Position numbers and translations under genes: made by a program | Notes under the pieces: generated by a model | What the model saw: only the letters and a program-made list of their open reading frames with translations | Database searches by the model: none | What the model was told of the DNA's origin: nothing | Shown: positions 5,912 to 13,655 of the stretch, in pieces | Layout of the letters: the number at the start of each line of letters is the position of its first letter | Position numbering within the stretch: the stretch's first letter is position 1 | Assembly (NCBI GenBank): GCA_016779705.1 | Contig: JADHNB010000007.1 | Coordinates: forward strand, 1 to 34,214 | Direction of reading: 5' to 3' | From: Candidatus Poseidonia sp. | GTDB taxonomy: Archaea; Thermoplasmatota; Poseidoniia; Poseidoniales; Poseidoniaceae | Length of the DNA stretch: 34,214 nucleotides

Positions 5912-8863
5912 ATGAGCGAGCGAAAGCCAAGCAAAGGTTCGACCAAACATTTCGGCCTCGGACTCGTGGCCATGTTGCTGCTTTCCTCCATGGGCGGCTT
6001 GCTGTTGGTACCGGCCACCAGCGCTAACCACACGGTTTCGGGAAGCCTCGGCATCACCGCCAGTCTCTCGCCGACGCCGGACATGTGGTACCAAAACATG
6101 GACGTCATCACCTTCACGGCGGAAGTCACCAATTTCTACACCACCCCGAGCGGTGGCGCCCGTACGCTGAATTGGTATGCTTGTGCTGGCAACATTGCAG
6201 CCAACCTGTGCAAATCGACCTACACCGATACCGGCACGTTCCTTGTCCCGAACATCGACAACGGGAACCCAGAGAACCTCACGTCAAGTGCCACCTGGTC
6301 CCCAAACGGAGCGAGCGGCATCCATACCATCGTTTACGGCTTTAGCCACAACGACCAAAACGCGTCCGACGACGCTTACGTCTTCAACATCAACCTCACG
6401 GAATACTTTGTTGACATCAGCCTTGACGCCGCCCATGACCCCCTTGAACATCTCCAAAACCTGGCCGAATATGACGGCGATACGGTGTTGAACACCGGCA
6501 CCGCCTACACCTTCAAAGCGAAGGGGACCTCGTACATTTGCGGAAACCCGTGCACGTTAGCTGCTGAATTCGGTTGGCAACTTTGGGATTTGGCTGAAAC
6601 CGTGAAACTCAAGGAAGGATACCGTACGCTTTCCATGACCGGTTGGGGCGGAATTGACCCGTTGAACGTGAACCTGCCCAACCTCACGTTTGAGCAAGAA
6701 GGGCGGTTTTTGCTCAAGTACGGCCTGTTTGGCAGCACCGGGAACCCCAACCCCGATTTGAATGCCCACAACAACCTCGCCTCGTTTGAACTGGTCTTCA
6801 ACGACAGTTTGGACTTGAAAATCAACGATGTTTATCCAAGTCACGACCGGACATCAAGCCAATTTTACTTCGGAACCGACCGGGTCGTGGTGGAGATTTC
6901 CAACGATGGCAACATGACGGTGGACGGAACCACGCTCAATTTTGAGGTCTATGACCAGCAATACGAACTTGAAGTGCAGGATGCTTGCGAAATCCCAACG
7001 ATGTATCCCGGTTCGGTGACCACCTGTTCGCTCAACCTCACGACCACCGGTGCTTCTCGGTTGTTTCGCGCTCAATTGCCGACCGTTTTCACCGAAGGCG
7101 AGGACGTGCGCATGGGCGACAACTTGTATTCCGTGACCGCCGATGTCGTCATCGGTCCAATTCAACCCAACATCCAGATCAACTCTCAAACGAAGGTGTT
7201 CCTCAGCAGCGATGACGTGGAACTCGTGGGACGGTTCAGCCCCATCGCGTCTCAACCGCTCAATTACACCTGGAGGGAAGGCTTCTACACCTGGGGGCAC
7301 GGCCAAGTACTCAACGTCACGGGCGAGGAGTTCGGCTTGGGCCCGCACAACGTTTCGCTTCAGGTGCAGGACCCGTGGGGGAACACCGAGTATGCCTACA
7401 TTGAATTTGATGTCCTCAACGCCATCAACATCACCAACGAACCCTACTTCAGAGGAAGCGTCACCTCCGACCAAGAAGCGACCTTCACCCACGACATCGT
7501 GTTGCCCACCCTTGGCGCATCCTACAGCATCGGACAAGGAAAATCGCCGCTGTTGCTCATCGACCTGAACGTCGAGGGCATCAACGGTGCTGAAAACGGC
7601 CTTCGTAGCATCGAACTTGACCTGAACCTCACGGCGTTGCTTCCCGAGAGCATCGACTTCACCACGGTTGACTTGCGATACTTGCCCGCCACGGACACCC
7701 AACTGTGGAGTTACATTGAAGGCGTGGACACCTTTGAGTTCAACCCGACGGGAGACCGAGTTTCGGTCTCCCTGACCAAAGACGGCGTCATCCTCCTCAT
7801 CGGCGTGCTGCCACCGACCGATGTCAAGGCCATTGAGTTTGATTGGAGCCAACGCAAGGGAGGCCAAATTCAATTGGATTGGAGCGCCGAAGGTGACATC
7901 ACCAACCCCTACGTCGGCGGTTGGAACATCTACAAGGTCCAAGGCATCACCGGAACCACGGTGTTCCCCGACCCGGAGGGCGGTGTGGGAACCAACGTGT
8001 GGGAGGAGTTGACCGCCACCACCCGGGTCGCCACGCTCTCCATTGAAGCCACCCAATGGCAGGACCCAGAATTCCTCGAAACCGGCATCTGTGCGTCCTA
8101 CGCCATTGCCCCCATCGACCGGGAAGGCTTGCCCAATTACGACATGATCAACGTGACCCGAGTGAACGGAGTGGCCGAGTTGTTGTGCGGCGACGCCTTG
8201 CCACCAACCACGACGGTTGAGCAATTCAGACACACCTGGCAATTCACCAACGACACGGCGTGCTTTGACCTGCGCAAGGACTGGTCCTCGTGCTACGAGG
8301 TCACCCTGAATTGGGTCTGGCCCGCTCATGAACCTCAAGGCAACGTGAGTTGGAACCTGTATCGCGTGGAGTTTGCACCCGATAACGTCGACCTCCGGTT
8401 CATTGACCCCATCGCCTTTGACCTCGCTGGCGTCCCCGGGGAACAAGGCACCTTCTCACAAGCGGGATTGGACAACGATGGCATCCGCCCCTATCGAACC
8501 TACTACTACATCCTGGCCCCCATCGACAGTGTCGGTAACGAGTTGATGATCGCTGACTACCCGTCCCCCAACATCGAGCGCGTCCACATCGACGACGACT
8601 GGTGGGCGTACAACCAACACATCATTCCGCCCGAGCCGGAACCTCCCGAACCCCCCTTGGGCATTCCTTGGCTTCAGAAACTCAACGATGCGACGCAAGT
8701 CACGGAATTCCAACTCGCCGGGGCAGCCCTTTTGGCGACCATCTTGCTGAATTTCATCCTGCTGCCCTTGATTCTCAAGAAGCGAAAGCGGCTGAAGCGC
8801 GTGGTGGAGGCAAGAAAGCGAAACGCTGCCGCCACCAACGAGTTTGACGACTTCTTTGAGTGA
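5912..8863 (+). CDS. Large cell-surface glycoprotein with signal peptide, Ig/fibronectin-like domains and C-terminal anchor
   Basis: The start is moved from the track position (5783) to the ATG at 5912: it follows GAGGG at good distance and gives a proper signal peptide (MSERKPSKGSTKHFGLGLVA, then MLLLSSMGGLLLVPATSANH). The mature 983-residue precursor has many N-x-S/T sequons, a CARDB-like stretch (VVVEISNDGNMTVDGTTLNF) near residue 330, a PKD-like stretch around residues 430-500 (YIEFDVLN), and two fibronectin-like repeats near the C terminus (GGWNIYKV; VSWNLYRVEF). A single helix near residues 935-960 (LAGAALLATILLNFILLPLI) followed by a Lys/Arg-rich tail anchors it. Probable S-layer-associated or cell-surface protein; no enzymatic motif. 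It converges with tRNA-Ser, whose CCA end begins 3 bases after the stop. Confidence 0.75.
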   Translation: MSERKPSKGSTKHFGLGLVAMLLLSSMGGLLLVPATSANHTVSGSLGITASLSPTPDMWYQNMDVITFTAEVTNFYTTPSGGARTLNWYACAGNIAANLCKSTYTDTGTFLVPNIDNGNPENLTSSATWSPNGASGIHTIVYGFSHNDQNASDDAYVFNINLTEYFVDISLDAAHDPLEHLQNLAEYDGDTVLNTGTAYTFKAKGTSYICGNPCTLAAEFGWQLWDLAETVKLKEGYRTLSMTGWGGIDPLNVNLPNLTFEQEGRFLLKYGLFGSTGNPNPDLNAHNNLASFELVFNDSLDLKINDVYPSHDRTSSQFYFGTDRVVVEISNDGNMTVDGTTLNFEVYDQQYELEVQDACEIPTMYPGSVTTCSLNLTTTGASRLFRAQLPTVFTEGEDVRMGDNLYSVTADVVIGPIQPNIQINSQTKVFLSSDDVELVGRFSPIASQPLNYTWREGFYTWGHGQVLNVTGEEFGLGPHNVSLQVQDPWGNTEYAYIEFDVLNAINITNEPYFRGSVTSDQEATFTHDIVLPTLGASYSIGQGKSPLLLIDLNVEGINGAENGLRSIELDLNLTALLPESIDFTTVDLRYLPATDTQLWSYIEGVDTFEFNPTGDRVSVSLTKDGVILLIGVLPPTDVKAIEFDWSQRKGGQIQLDWSAEGDITNPYVGGWNIYKVQGITGTTVFPDPEGGVGTNVWEELTATTRVATLSIEATQWQDPEFLETGICASYAIAPIDREGLPNYDMINVTRVNGVAELLCGDALPPTTTVEQFRHTWQFTNDTACFDLRKDWSSCYEVTLNWVWPAHEPQGNVSWNLYRVEFAPDNVDLRFIDPIAFDLAGVPGEQGTFSQAGLDNDGIRPYRTYYYILAPIDSVGNELMIADYPSPNIERVHIDDDWWAYNQHIIPPEPEPPEPPLGIPWLQKLNDATQVTEFQLAGAALLATILLNFILLPLILKKRKRLKRVVEARKRNAAATNEFDDFFE

Positions 8864-8865
8864 AG

Positions 8866-8952
8866 TGGCGCGGCAGGGGAGATTCGAACTCCCGAGGTGA
8901 GACACCACCGGATTAGCAATCCGGCGCAATGGCCAGGCTATGCGACTGCCGC
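8866..8952 (-). tRNA. tRNA-Ser (anticodon GCU), CCA encoded
   Basis: On the reverse strand the gene folds as a class II tRNA: acceptor GCGGCAG/CTGCCGC (7 bp), short D stem, anticodon stem CCGGA/TCCGG with loop TTGCTAA (anticodon GCT), long variable arm with stem GGTG/CACC, and T arm GGGAG-TTCGAAT-CTCCC. The long variable arm, discriminator G and GCU anticodon identify serine (AGC/AGU codons). The trinucleotide after the discriminator is CCA, so the 3' end appears encoded. No intron is visible. Confidence 0.96.
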
Positions 8953-9028
8953 TCGCAAGTGGGCGACCTGTGAACTTCACATGAACATGACGGTTTGACC
9001 CATTCATCCGCGGGCCGTCAAAATCGCA

Positions 9029-10039
9029 TCACAGCGGGCCCAGCACGCCAAGCCACTCGCTTGGAATGAAGATGATGAACACCAGGGAGAGAAACATCCA
9101 GCCCAAGTAAAACAAACTTCGGAAAAAGGAGGAGGCGGCTTTTGGCATCCGCCCGTTTTCGTCAAACGGTTCACGGGGGTCAATCGCCCACACCGAAGCA
9201 GCGTACCAGAGCGTAAGGCCACCCGAAACGAAGGCCCACAGCAACGGCAAGCCTGATTCCGGCCAAAAACACGGTACGGAACCGAGCAGAAGCAACAGTA
9301 CACAGTAGACCTTGGATTGCCTCACCGTGTGTTCAGGTCCTCGAACTTCGTTCATCATGGGGATGTTGACCTTGCCGTATTCGCCCGACCGATAGAGGGC
9401 CAGCGCCCAGAAGTGAGGGGGGGTCCAAAGGAAAATCAGGAAAAACAGCATCCAAGGAATGGGAGACCCCAAATCAAACACGTTGGTGTTGGCGATGGAA
9501 TCTCCAGCCGCTGCCGCCCAACCGATGAGGGGGGGCGTTGATCCAGCGATTCCTCCAATCACGATGTTTTGTGGGGTCCGGCGCTTGAGCCAAATCGAGT
9601 ACACCAGAACGTAAAACACGACGGAAAAGGCCGACCAAAACGCCGCTTTCGCACTGACGAGCAAGAAGAGCGCGGACCCCACCACGGCGATGATGGAGCC
9701 GAACACCAAGGCAAAACGCGGGGTGGCGTGGCCAAGCGGGATGGGGCGGTTTTGCGTCCGCCGCATGTGAGGGTCAATGTCGGCGTCGTACCACATGTTG
9801 ATGGCGTTGGAACCCCCTGCGGAAAGCGTGCCCCCGACGAGGGTGACCAACGCGACGGTCAACGTGTCCAACCACGTTCGCTCCACATCGAGCACCCCTG
9901 ACCGGGCCAACGTATCGTGAACCAGAATGGCACACAAGGCCGTGATTTGCAACAGGACGATGACGCGGAGTTTCATCAACTGCATCATGACCGAAAGCCG
10001 ACCGGGCGCCGCCTGATGAGCGGTGGAAGTTTTGCTCAT
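9029..10039 (-). CDS. ctaB: Protoheme IX farnesyltransferase (haem O synthase)
   Basis: A 336-residue UbiA-family prenyltransferase with the haem O synthase signature NMWYDADIDPHMRRTQNRPI (an NxxxDxxxD metal/diphosphate site at residues 81-89), the cytoplasmic loop YSIWLKRRTPQNIVIGGIAG, the segment FLWTPPHFWALALYRSGEYG, and about nine membrane helices. It attaches the farnesyl tail to haem B. The track start (10171) would put 44 hydrophilic residues inside the upstream gene; the ATG at 10039 overlaps the ctaA stop as ATGA, which supports translational coupling and this start. With ctaA it supplies haem for a terminal oxidase that is not in the window. Confidence 0.95.
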   Translation of the reverse strand: MSKTSTAHQAAPGRLSVMMQLMKLRVIVLLQITALCAILVHDTLARSGVLDVERTWLDTLTVALVTLVGGTLSAGGSNAINMWYDADIDPHMRRTQNRPIPLGHATPRFALVFGSIIAVVGSALFLLVSAKAAFWSAFSVVFYVLVYSIWLKRRTPQNIVIGGIAGSTPPLIGWAAAAGDSIANTNVFDLGSPIPWMLFFLIFLWTPPHFWALALYRSGEYGKVNIPMMNEVRGPEHTVRQSKVYCVLLLLLGSVPCFWPESGLPLLWAFVSGGLTLWYAASVWAIDPREPFDENGRMPKAASSFFRSLFYLGWMFLSLVFIIFIPSEWLGVLGPL

Positions 10040-11121
10040 TCGCTCTCGACCTCGCGGGGGGTTGATTTCGTCTCGGGTAGCGACGCCGAGGCAAAGCGTA
10101 CACTCAGCATCATGTACACCGCCGAAAGGAACGCAGAGACGCCAACGACGAGGTGCAACAAAGAGAGCCACTCAGGAAAATCGCCCACCTTGGCAAACAC
10201 GATGTATGAACCGCCCACGATGACGTTGAGCATCCAAAGGCCGGTGGTCACCTCGGCGAGGCGCAGCACGGCGAGGCTTCCGCGTTCTTGGTCGGTCGTG
10301 GTCCGCATGGAGCTCAAATTGAGAATGAGAATAAGGCCAACCACCAAGGCACCGAACCGGTGAATCATTTGAACGAACACGCCTGGGCCGTCCAGCGATG
10401 GAAGGATGGAGCCTTGACATTTTGGCCACCCGTTTGGAAATCCGAAGGAACAACTCTGGTTGTATTGCCCCCCCGCGGAGGACGACACCCAAGCACCCAA
10501 GACCAACAACACGCCGACCGCTGCGGTCATGGCATGGATTCGCCGCATGTGGGCGTCAAGAAAAGCAGCGGGAGTGGACATGAAGGCCCATGTGGCCCCC
10601 TCCTTCAGGCGCATCGCCATGTACTGCCAAATCAAGCACGAGGTGAACAAACACGCCAGCGACAAATGCAGGGCCACGGTCCAATCAGCGTTGTCAAAAA
10701 AGACCGTCACGGCTCCTGCCGCGGCTTGGACGACGAGGAGAACCGCAGAAAACAGCGCCGCCTGACCCACGGAACGGCCGTAGGTGGTTTCCAAACGGCG
10801 CATCCAAACCACGTTGATGAGGATGGGAACGGCAATGATGCCGACCAACAATCGGTGGAACCACTCAACAAAGATTTGGAACGTGGTGTATCGGTGGTCG
10901 GCTCCTCGGGAATCTTGGTGTTCGGGGTTGGCCGCCCAAAAAGCCGCCTGCTCGTCTTCGGAGACGTCGAAATGCCACGTCCCGAAGCAGGTTGGCCATT
11001 CAGGACATGACTCGCCGGCATCGTTGATGCGTATGGAGCCGCCCACCACGACGATGAGCAGAGCCATTGCCACCAGAAGGATGGCGAGCGCGGAAGGGCG
11101 ACGCCACCACGCAGACTCCAT
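10036..11121 (-). CDS. ctaA: Haem A synthase (COX15/CtaA family)
   Basis: About 361 residues with eight predicted helices in two related halves, as in CtaA/COX15. Family marks: GGSIRINDAGESCPEWPTC (first loop with a Cys pair), FVEWFHRLLVGIIA, LHLSLACLFTS, a second-half repeat RRIHAMTAAVGVLLVLGAWV, the loop SCSFGFPNGWPKCQG, MIHRFGALVVG and LLHLVVGV; the helix histidines are the haem ligands. It oxidises the haem O methyl group to give haem A. The track start is a GTG at 11163; I choose the ATG at 11121, which removes the overlap with the divergent gene and sits about 25 bases from the shared TATA-like element. No ribosome-binding site is visible, consistent with a leaderless message. Confidence 0.92.
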   Translation of the reverse strand: MESAWWRRPSALAILLVAMALLIVVVGGSIRINDAGESCPEWPTCFGTWHFDVSEDEQAAFWAANPEHQDSRGADHRYTTFQIFVEWFHRLLVGIIAVPILINVVWMRRLETTYGRSVGQAALFSAVLLVVQAAAGAVTVFFDNADWTVALHLSLACLFTSCLIWQYMAMRLKEGATWAFMSTPAAFLDAHMRRIHAMTAAVGVLLVLGAWVSSSAGGQYNQSCSFGFPNGWPKCQGSILPSLDGPGVFVQMIHRFGALVVGLILILNLSSMRTTTDQERGSLAVLRLAEVTTGLWMLNVIVGGSYIVFAKVGDFPEWLSLLHLVVGVSAFLSAVYMMLSVRFASASLPETKSTPREVESE

Positions 11122-11144
11122 GGAGGCTTGGGGGAGCAGACCCC

Positions 11145-11155
11145 TTTTGAACAAA
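11145..11155. promoter_or_regulatory. Candidate shared divergent promoter (TATA-like TTTTGAACAAA)
   Basis: The near-palindromic TTTTGAACAAA lies between the divergent ATGs at 11121 (ctaA) and 11173 (thioredoxin), roughly 25 bases from each. That is the expected distance from an archaeal TATA box to the start of a leaderless transcript. Neither gene has a ribosome-binding site at its preferred ATG. The spacing on both sides is seen in the sequence; promoter activity is inferred. Confidence 0.4.
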
Positions 11156-11172
11156 TGCCTCACCCCCTGTGC

Positions 11173-12090
11173 ATGGATTGGGGACCATGGCGGCGTACGG
11201 CGTTGGTCGTCATCACGCTCCTTCTCGCCTCATCGGCTCCGGCGGTCGTGGCCGGTCAGGCCGCCGAGGGAGAGAACCTCCATCTCCAACGGCTTGACGT
11301 TCGCGTGGTCCCGGCATCGTGCGTGACCAGCGAAAACTGCTCCATCACGCAACCCTCCCATCTGGTCGAGTACTTCAGCGCCGATTGGTGCGAACCCTGC
11401 GAGCAGGTCACCCAGCAACTGGAAAACATCAGCGACGAAACCCTGGTCGTTCTCCAGCACCACCCTTCTCCCAGCGATGCGTCCTTCCTTTCGGCCTCCA
11501 AAGGACGGTTCGACCAAACCTACCGGCTGCTGTTCCTCCCGTCGCTGGTGGTGGATGGAGCGCATCTCCTCACCGGCACTCGCCAAGCCATGGACCTCCC
11601 CACCGTCCTCAACAACTCAACGCTGCCAACCTCTTCCTTGGATTCGCTTCGCGTTGAAAACGGCACGATGACGTGGCAAGCTCCCAATTCCACGATGTTG
11701 CGCGTGTGGTACGCTGAACCCACGCCACATGAAACCAACGGGAAAGTCCACGATTCGTTGGCGAGAGCCATGGTCGAAGTCAACGCATCAGCGGGGAGCA
11801 TGAACCTCTCCACGCTACCGAGCAACCCCTCAGGGATGTTTGTGGTCATTTTGGAACAACCGGGAACCCCTGCCCTGACGGTTGCGTCGCTCGCCCCCAC
11901 GGGTTTGATGGATCTCAGCGATGTCACGACCGATCAAACCGGCCGTCAGGACGGCTTCGGTCAAGGCGGATGGGCCATGTTGGCCACGCTTGGCCTGGTG
12001 CTCCTGCTCTTGCCAGCCTTGGTCATGCACCGAAGGTTGATGAAAAACAGCGAGCATGAACCCCACGCCGGTTCCTCGGCAGAAGAGTGA
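11173..12090 (+). CDS. Secreted membrane-anchored thioredoxin-fold protein with CEPC active site (ResA-like)
   Basis: The preferred ATG at 11173 gives MDWGPWRRTALVVITLLLAS, a clean signal peptide; ATG 11155 and the track start 11128 are alternatives. The thioredoxin-like core carries LVEYFSADWCEPCEQVTQQL with a WCxxC active site, and CEPC is the active-site sequence known from Bacillus ResA, which reduces apocytochrome c outside the membrane. The expected cis-proline region is LLFLPSLVVDG. A 130-residue C-terminal region with N-glycosylation sequons leads to one membrane helix (GWAMLATLGLVLLLLPALVM) and a short charged tail. Being divergent from haem A synthase, it probably helps cytochrome c or oxidase copper-site assembly; the partner is unknown. 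Confidence 0.75.
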   Translation: MDWGPWRRTALVVITLLLASSAPAVVAGQAAEGENLHLQRLDVRVVPASCVTSENCSITQPSHLVEYFSADWCEPCEQVTQQLENISDETLVVLQHHPSPSDASFLSASKGRFDQTYRLLFLPSLVVDGAHLLTGTRQAMDLPTVLNNSTLPTSSLDSLRVENGTMTWQAPNSTMLRVWYAEPTPHETNGKVHDSLARAMVEVNASAGSMNLSTLPSNPSGMFVVILEQPGTPALTVASLAPTGLMDLSDVTTDQTGRQDGFGQGGWAMLATLGLVLLLLPALVMHRRLMKNSEHEPHAGSSAEE

Positions 12091-12149
12091 GGTAGATTCA
12101 AAAAGAGTCGCTATGTCGGCGAAGTGCGAAAGCCTCGCATGTGATTGAT

Positions 12150-12404
12150 ATGGTGAAACCAGCACGACAACACACCCGCTTCGAACGAGCTCGAATCATC
12201 GGCGCTCGGGCGCTTCAAATTGGAATGGGCGCTCCGCTCTACGCTACCGAAGATGTGCTTCGTGAGCAATTCAAGGAAGAGCTCGTGTCGTTGTACGGCC
12301 TGGAAGAAGCCAACATTCGTTTCGTTCTCGACCCCCTGAAGATCGCCCTTTACGAATACGAGAACCATTTGATTCCCATCGATGTCGACCCTCACGAAGA
12401 CTGA
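12150..12404 (+). CDS. rpoK: DNA-directed RNA polymerase subunit K (Rpo6/omega homologue)
   Basis: An 84-residue protein with the highly conserved archaeal RpoK block [20 protein letters not shown] followed by PLY. The family binds and stabilises the largest polymerase subunit, as bacterial omega and eukaryotic RPB6 do. The C-terminal half ([15 protein letters not shown]) also fits RpoK. The track starts at a GTG (12141); the ATG at 12150 is preceded by GTGATTGAT, where GTGAT can act as a partial ribosome-binding site. An upstream A-rich stretch (ATTCAAAAAG, about 12097-12106) is the nearest promoter-like element. The 3' end overlaps the convergent kynA stop by 13 bases. Confidence 0.95.
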   Translation: MVKPARQHTRFERARIIGARALQIGMGAPLYATEDVLREQFKEELVSLYGLEEANIRFVLDPLKIALYEYENHLIPIDVDPHED

Positions 12405-13495
12405 GCGTCCGATTGGAAACCGTAAAATTCGGGGTGCTCAACCTCGGCAAGCGCTTCACGCTTGACCAAGAGGGTTCGAACCGCCCACAGATCAACGAAC
12501 ACGCGATACTTGGTGGTTGCATCCAGATAGTCAACACCGCTTGAGCCACCGGTGCCCATTCGTCGACCGATCATCCGCTCCACCATGCGTGCGTGGTGGG
12601 TTCTGAAAAGCAGCATGGATTGCTCAAGTTCCACGAAACTATCGATGAGTTGACGTGGCCATGACAACAACGGCAACTCCCTGTACGATTCTATAAACAA
12701 GAGACCTGCTCTCCCACGATGGACGTTGCCGTCGGGTAATAGGAAGGTTTCAGCGGCCTTCACGCCGCCTTCAATTCTCGGGCGGAGGCTTTCCTCGGTG
12801 CCGTGCCCGATGGCCACCATGTGTTGAATCACCTCTTCGCCATGCTCGGCCATGGACCGGAGGTGGGCATCAACATAGGACCGAACGACCTCTTCGTCCC
12901 CCGTGGACCCCGGAAGCGAGCCATGGATGGGCGTTCGAGCGAGCCAAGCGGAAAGGGTGTCGTTCAGGGAGGGGGCGTTGTACGTCACCTCAAAGGCGGC
13001 CATCGTCTCTGGTGTGACTTTCCCTTCCTCACTCAGGCGGCGCATGTGAGCCAACGGGTCCATGCCTCCGACGCGTTGCTCCTGCTCGAGGCCCAACAAC
13101 ACCTCCAATTCTCGCATCTGCCAAGACTCAAAACCTGAGGAGGTCCCCAAGCGGTCACGGAAAGCGAGGAAATCTTGGGGCGAGAGCGTTTCCATCACCT
13201 TCCATTGGTCGGCAAGAAGACGGAAAATCTCACTCACGCGCTCGAGGTGATGAACGATCACGGGGATTTGATGCTCTTCGATTTTGGGGGCGAGGAGGGC
13301 GTCACGGGCCTCCTTCAACTCACGAAGGATGAGCTTGAACCACAATTCAAACGCCTGATGGACGATGATGAAGTGCAATTCGTCGTTGGAGGGCGGAGGT
13401 GAATACCCTTCGGGACCGTCTTGAAGGTTCAACAATTCATCAAGCCGCAGGTAGCCCCCGTAGGTCATCCGAACGCCCGGCGCCCCATCTGCCAT
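12392..13495 (-). CDS. kynA: Tryptophan 2,3-dioxygenase
   Basis: About 367 residues with clear TDO motifs: [31 protein letters not shown] (distal His46), [20 protein letters not shown] (substrate-binding Arg and SGF), and near the C terminus [20 protein letters not shown], in which the second His (residue 301) aligns with the proximal haem ligand, followed by GGSSG. Compared with the Xanthomonas enzyme as I recall it, a substrate-pocket Tyr is Phe here (PQDFLAFRD). It opens the indole ring of L-tryptophan with O2 to N-formylkynurenine. The track start is a GTG (13519); ATG 13495 is preferred and ATG 13468 is possible. No other kynurenine-pathway gene is in the window. The family is mostly bacterial and eukaryotic, so acquisition by transfer is plausible. 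Confidence 0.94.
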   Translation of the reverse strand: MADGAPGVRMTYGGYLRLDELLNLQDGPEGYSPPPSNDELHFIIVHQAFELWFKLILRELKEARDALLAPKIEEHQIPVIVHHLERVSEIFRLLADQWKVMETLSPQDFLAFRDRLGTSSGFESWQMRELEVLLGLEQEQRVGGMDPLAHMRRLSEEGKVTPETMAAFEVTYNAPSLNDTLSAWLARTPIHGSLPGSTGDEEVVRSYVDAHLRSMAEHGEEVIQHMVAIGHGTEESLRPRIEGGVKAAETFLLPDGNVHRGRAGLLFIESYRELPLLSWPRQLIDSFVELEQSMLLFRTHHARMVERMIGRRMGTGGSSGVDYLDATTKYRVFVDLWAVRTLLVKREALAEVEHPEFYGFQSDAQSS

Positions 13496-13655
13496 GGGCC
13501 AACGAAGCCCAACGCCCACATGAATGCTTCACTTTGCATTGACCGCTGCTTCGAGGTTTCCTCCACCCGTTCGCCTGACGAAAGAAGACACAGGATGCCC
13601 GGAAATCAATTTCTATGGACATAATACTCATAGAGCGATTACAAAACCCCTCCAT
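13496..13655. promoter_or_regulatory. Divergent kynA-purP intergenic region with operator-like inverted repeat
   Basis: This 160-base gap holds the promoters of kynA (minus) and purP (plus). The purP-proximal part is markedly A/T-rich. An inverted repeat TCTATG (13612-13617) / CATAGA (13629-13634) brackets the TATA-like ATAATAC (13621-13627), about 30 bases before the purP ATG at 13656. That spacing suits an archaeal TATA box with a leaderless or near-leaderless start, and a regulator on the repeat could occlude TBP. The kynA-proximal part shows nothing clear. Confidence 0.45.

Noticed and set aside
5773-6132. A 119-residue minus-strand ORF ending at the lamin-tail gene start (TGATG overlap)
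   Set aside because: Most of it lies antisense to the surface protein signal-peptide region and has no recognisable features; the stop/start overlap is probably chance.
6854-8446. A 530-residue ORF antisense to the large surface protein
   Set aside because: It is a mirror of a GC-rich coding frame: no signal peptide, no domain pattern, His/Gly/Val-rich composition typical of antisense frames, and the plus-strand frame is clearly real.
12113-12148. An 11-codon ORF ([11 protein letters not shown]) directly before rpoK, a possible leader peptide
   Set aside because: It has no clear ribosome-binding site or conserved amino-acid run suggesting attenuation, and such a short ORF is expected by chance.
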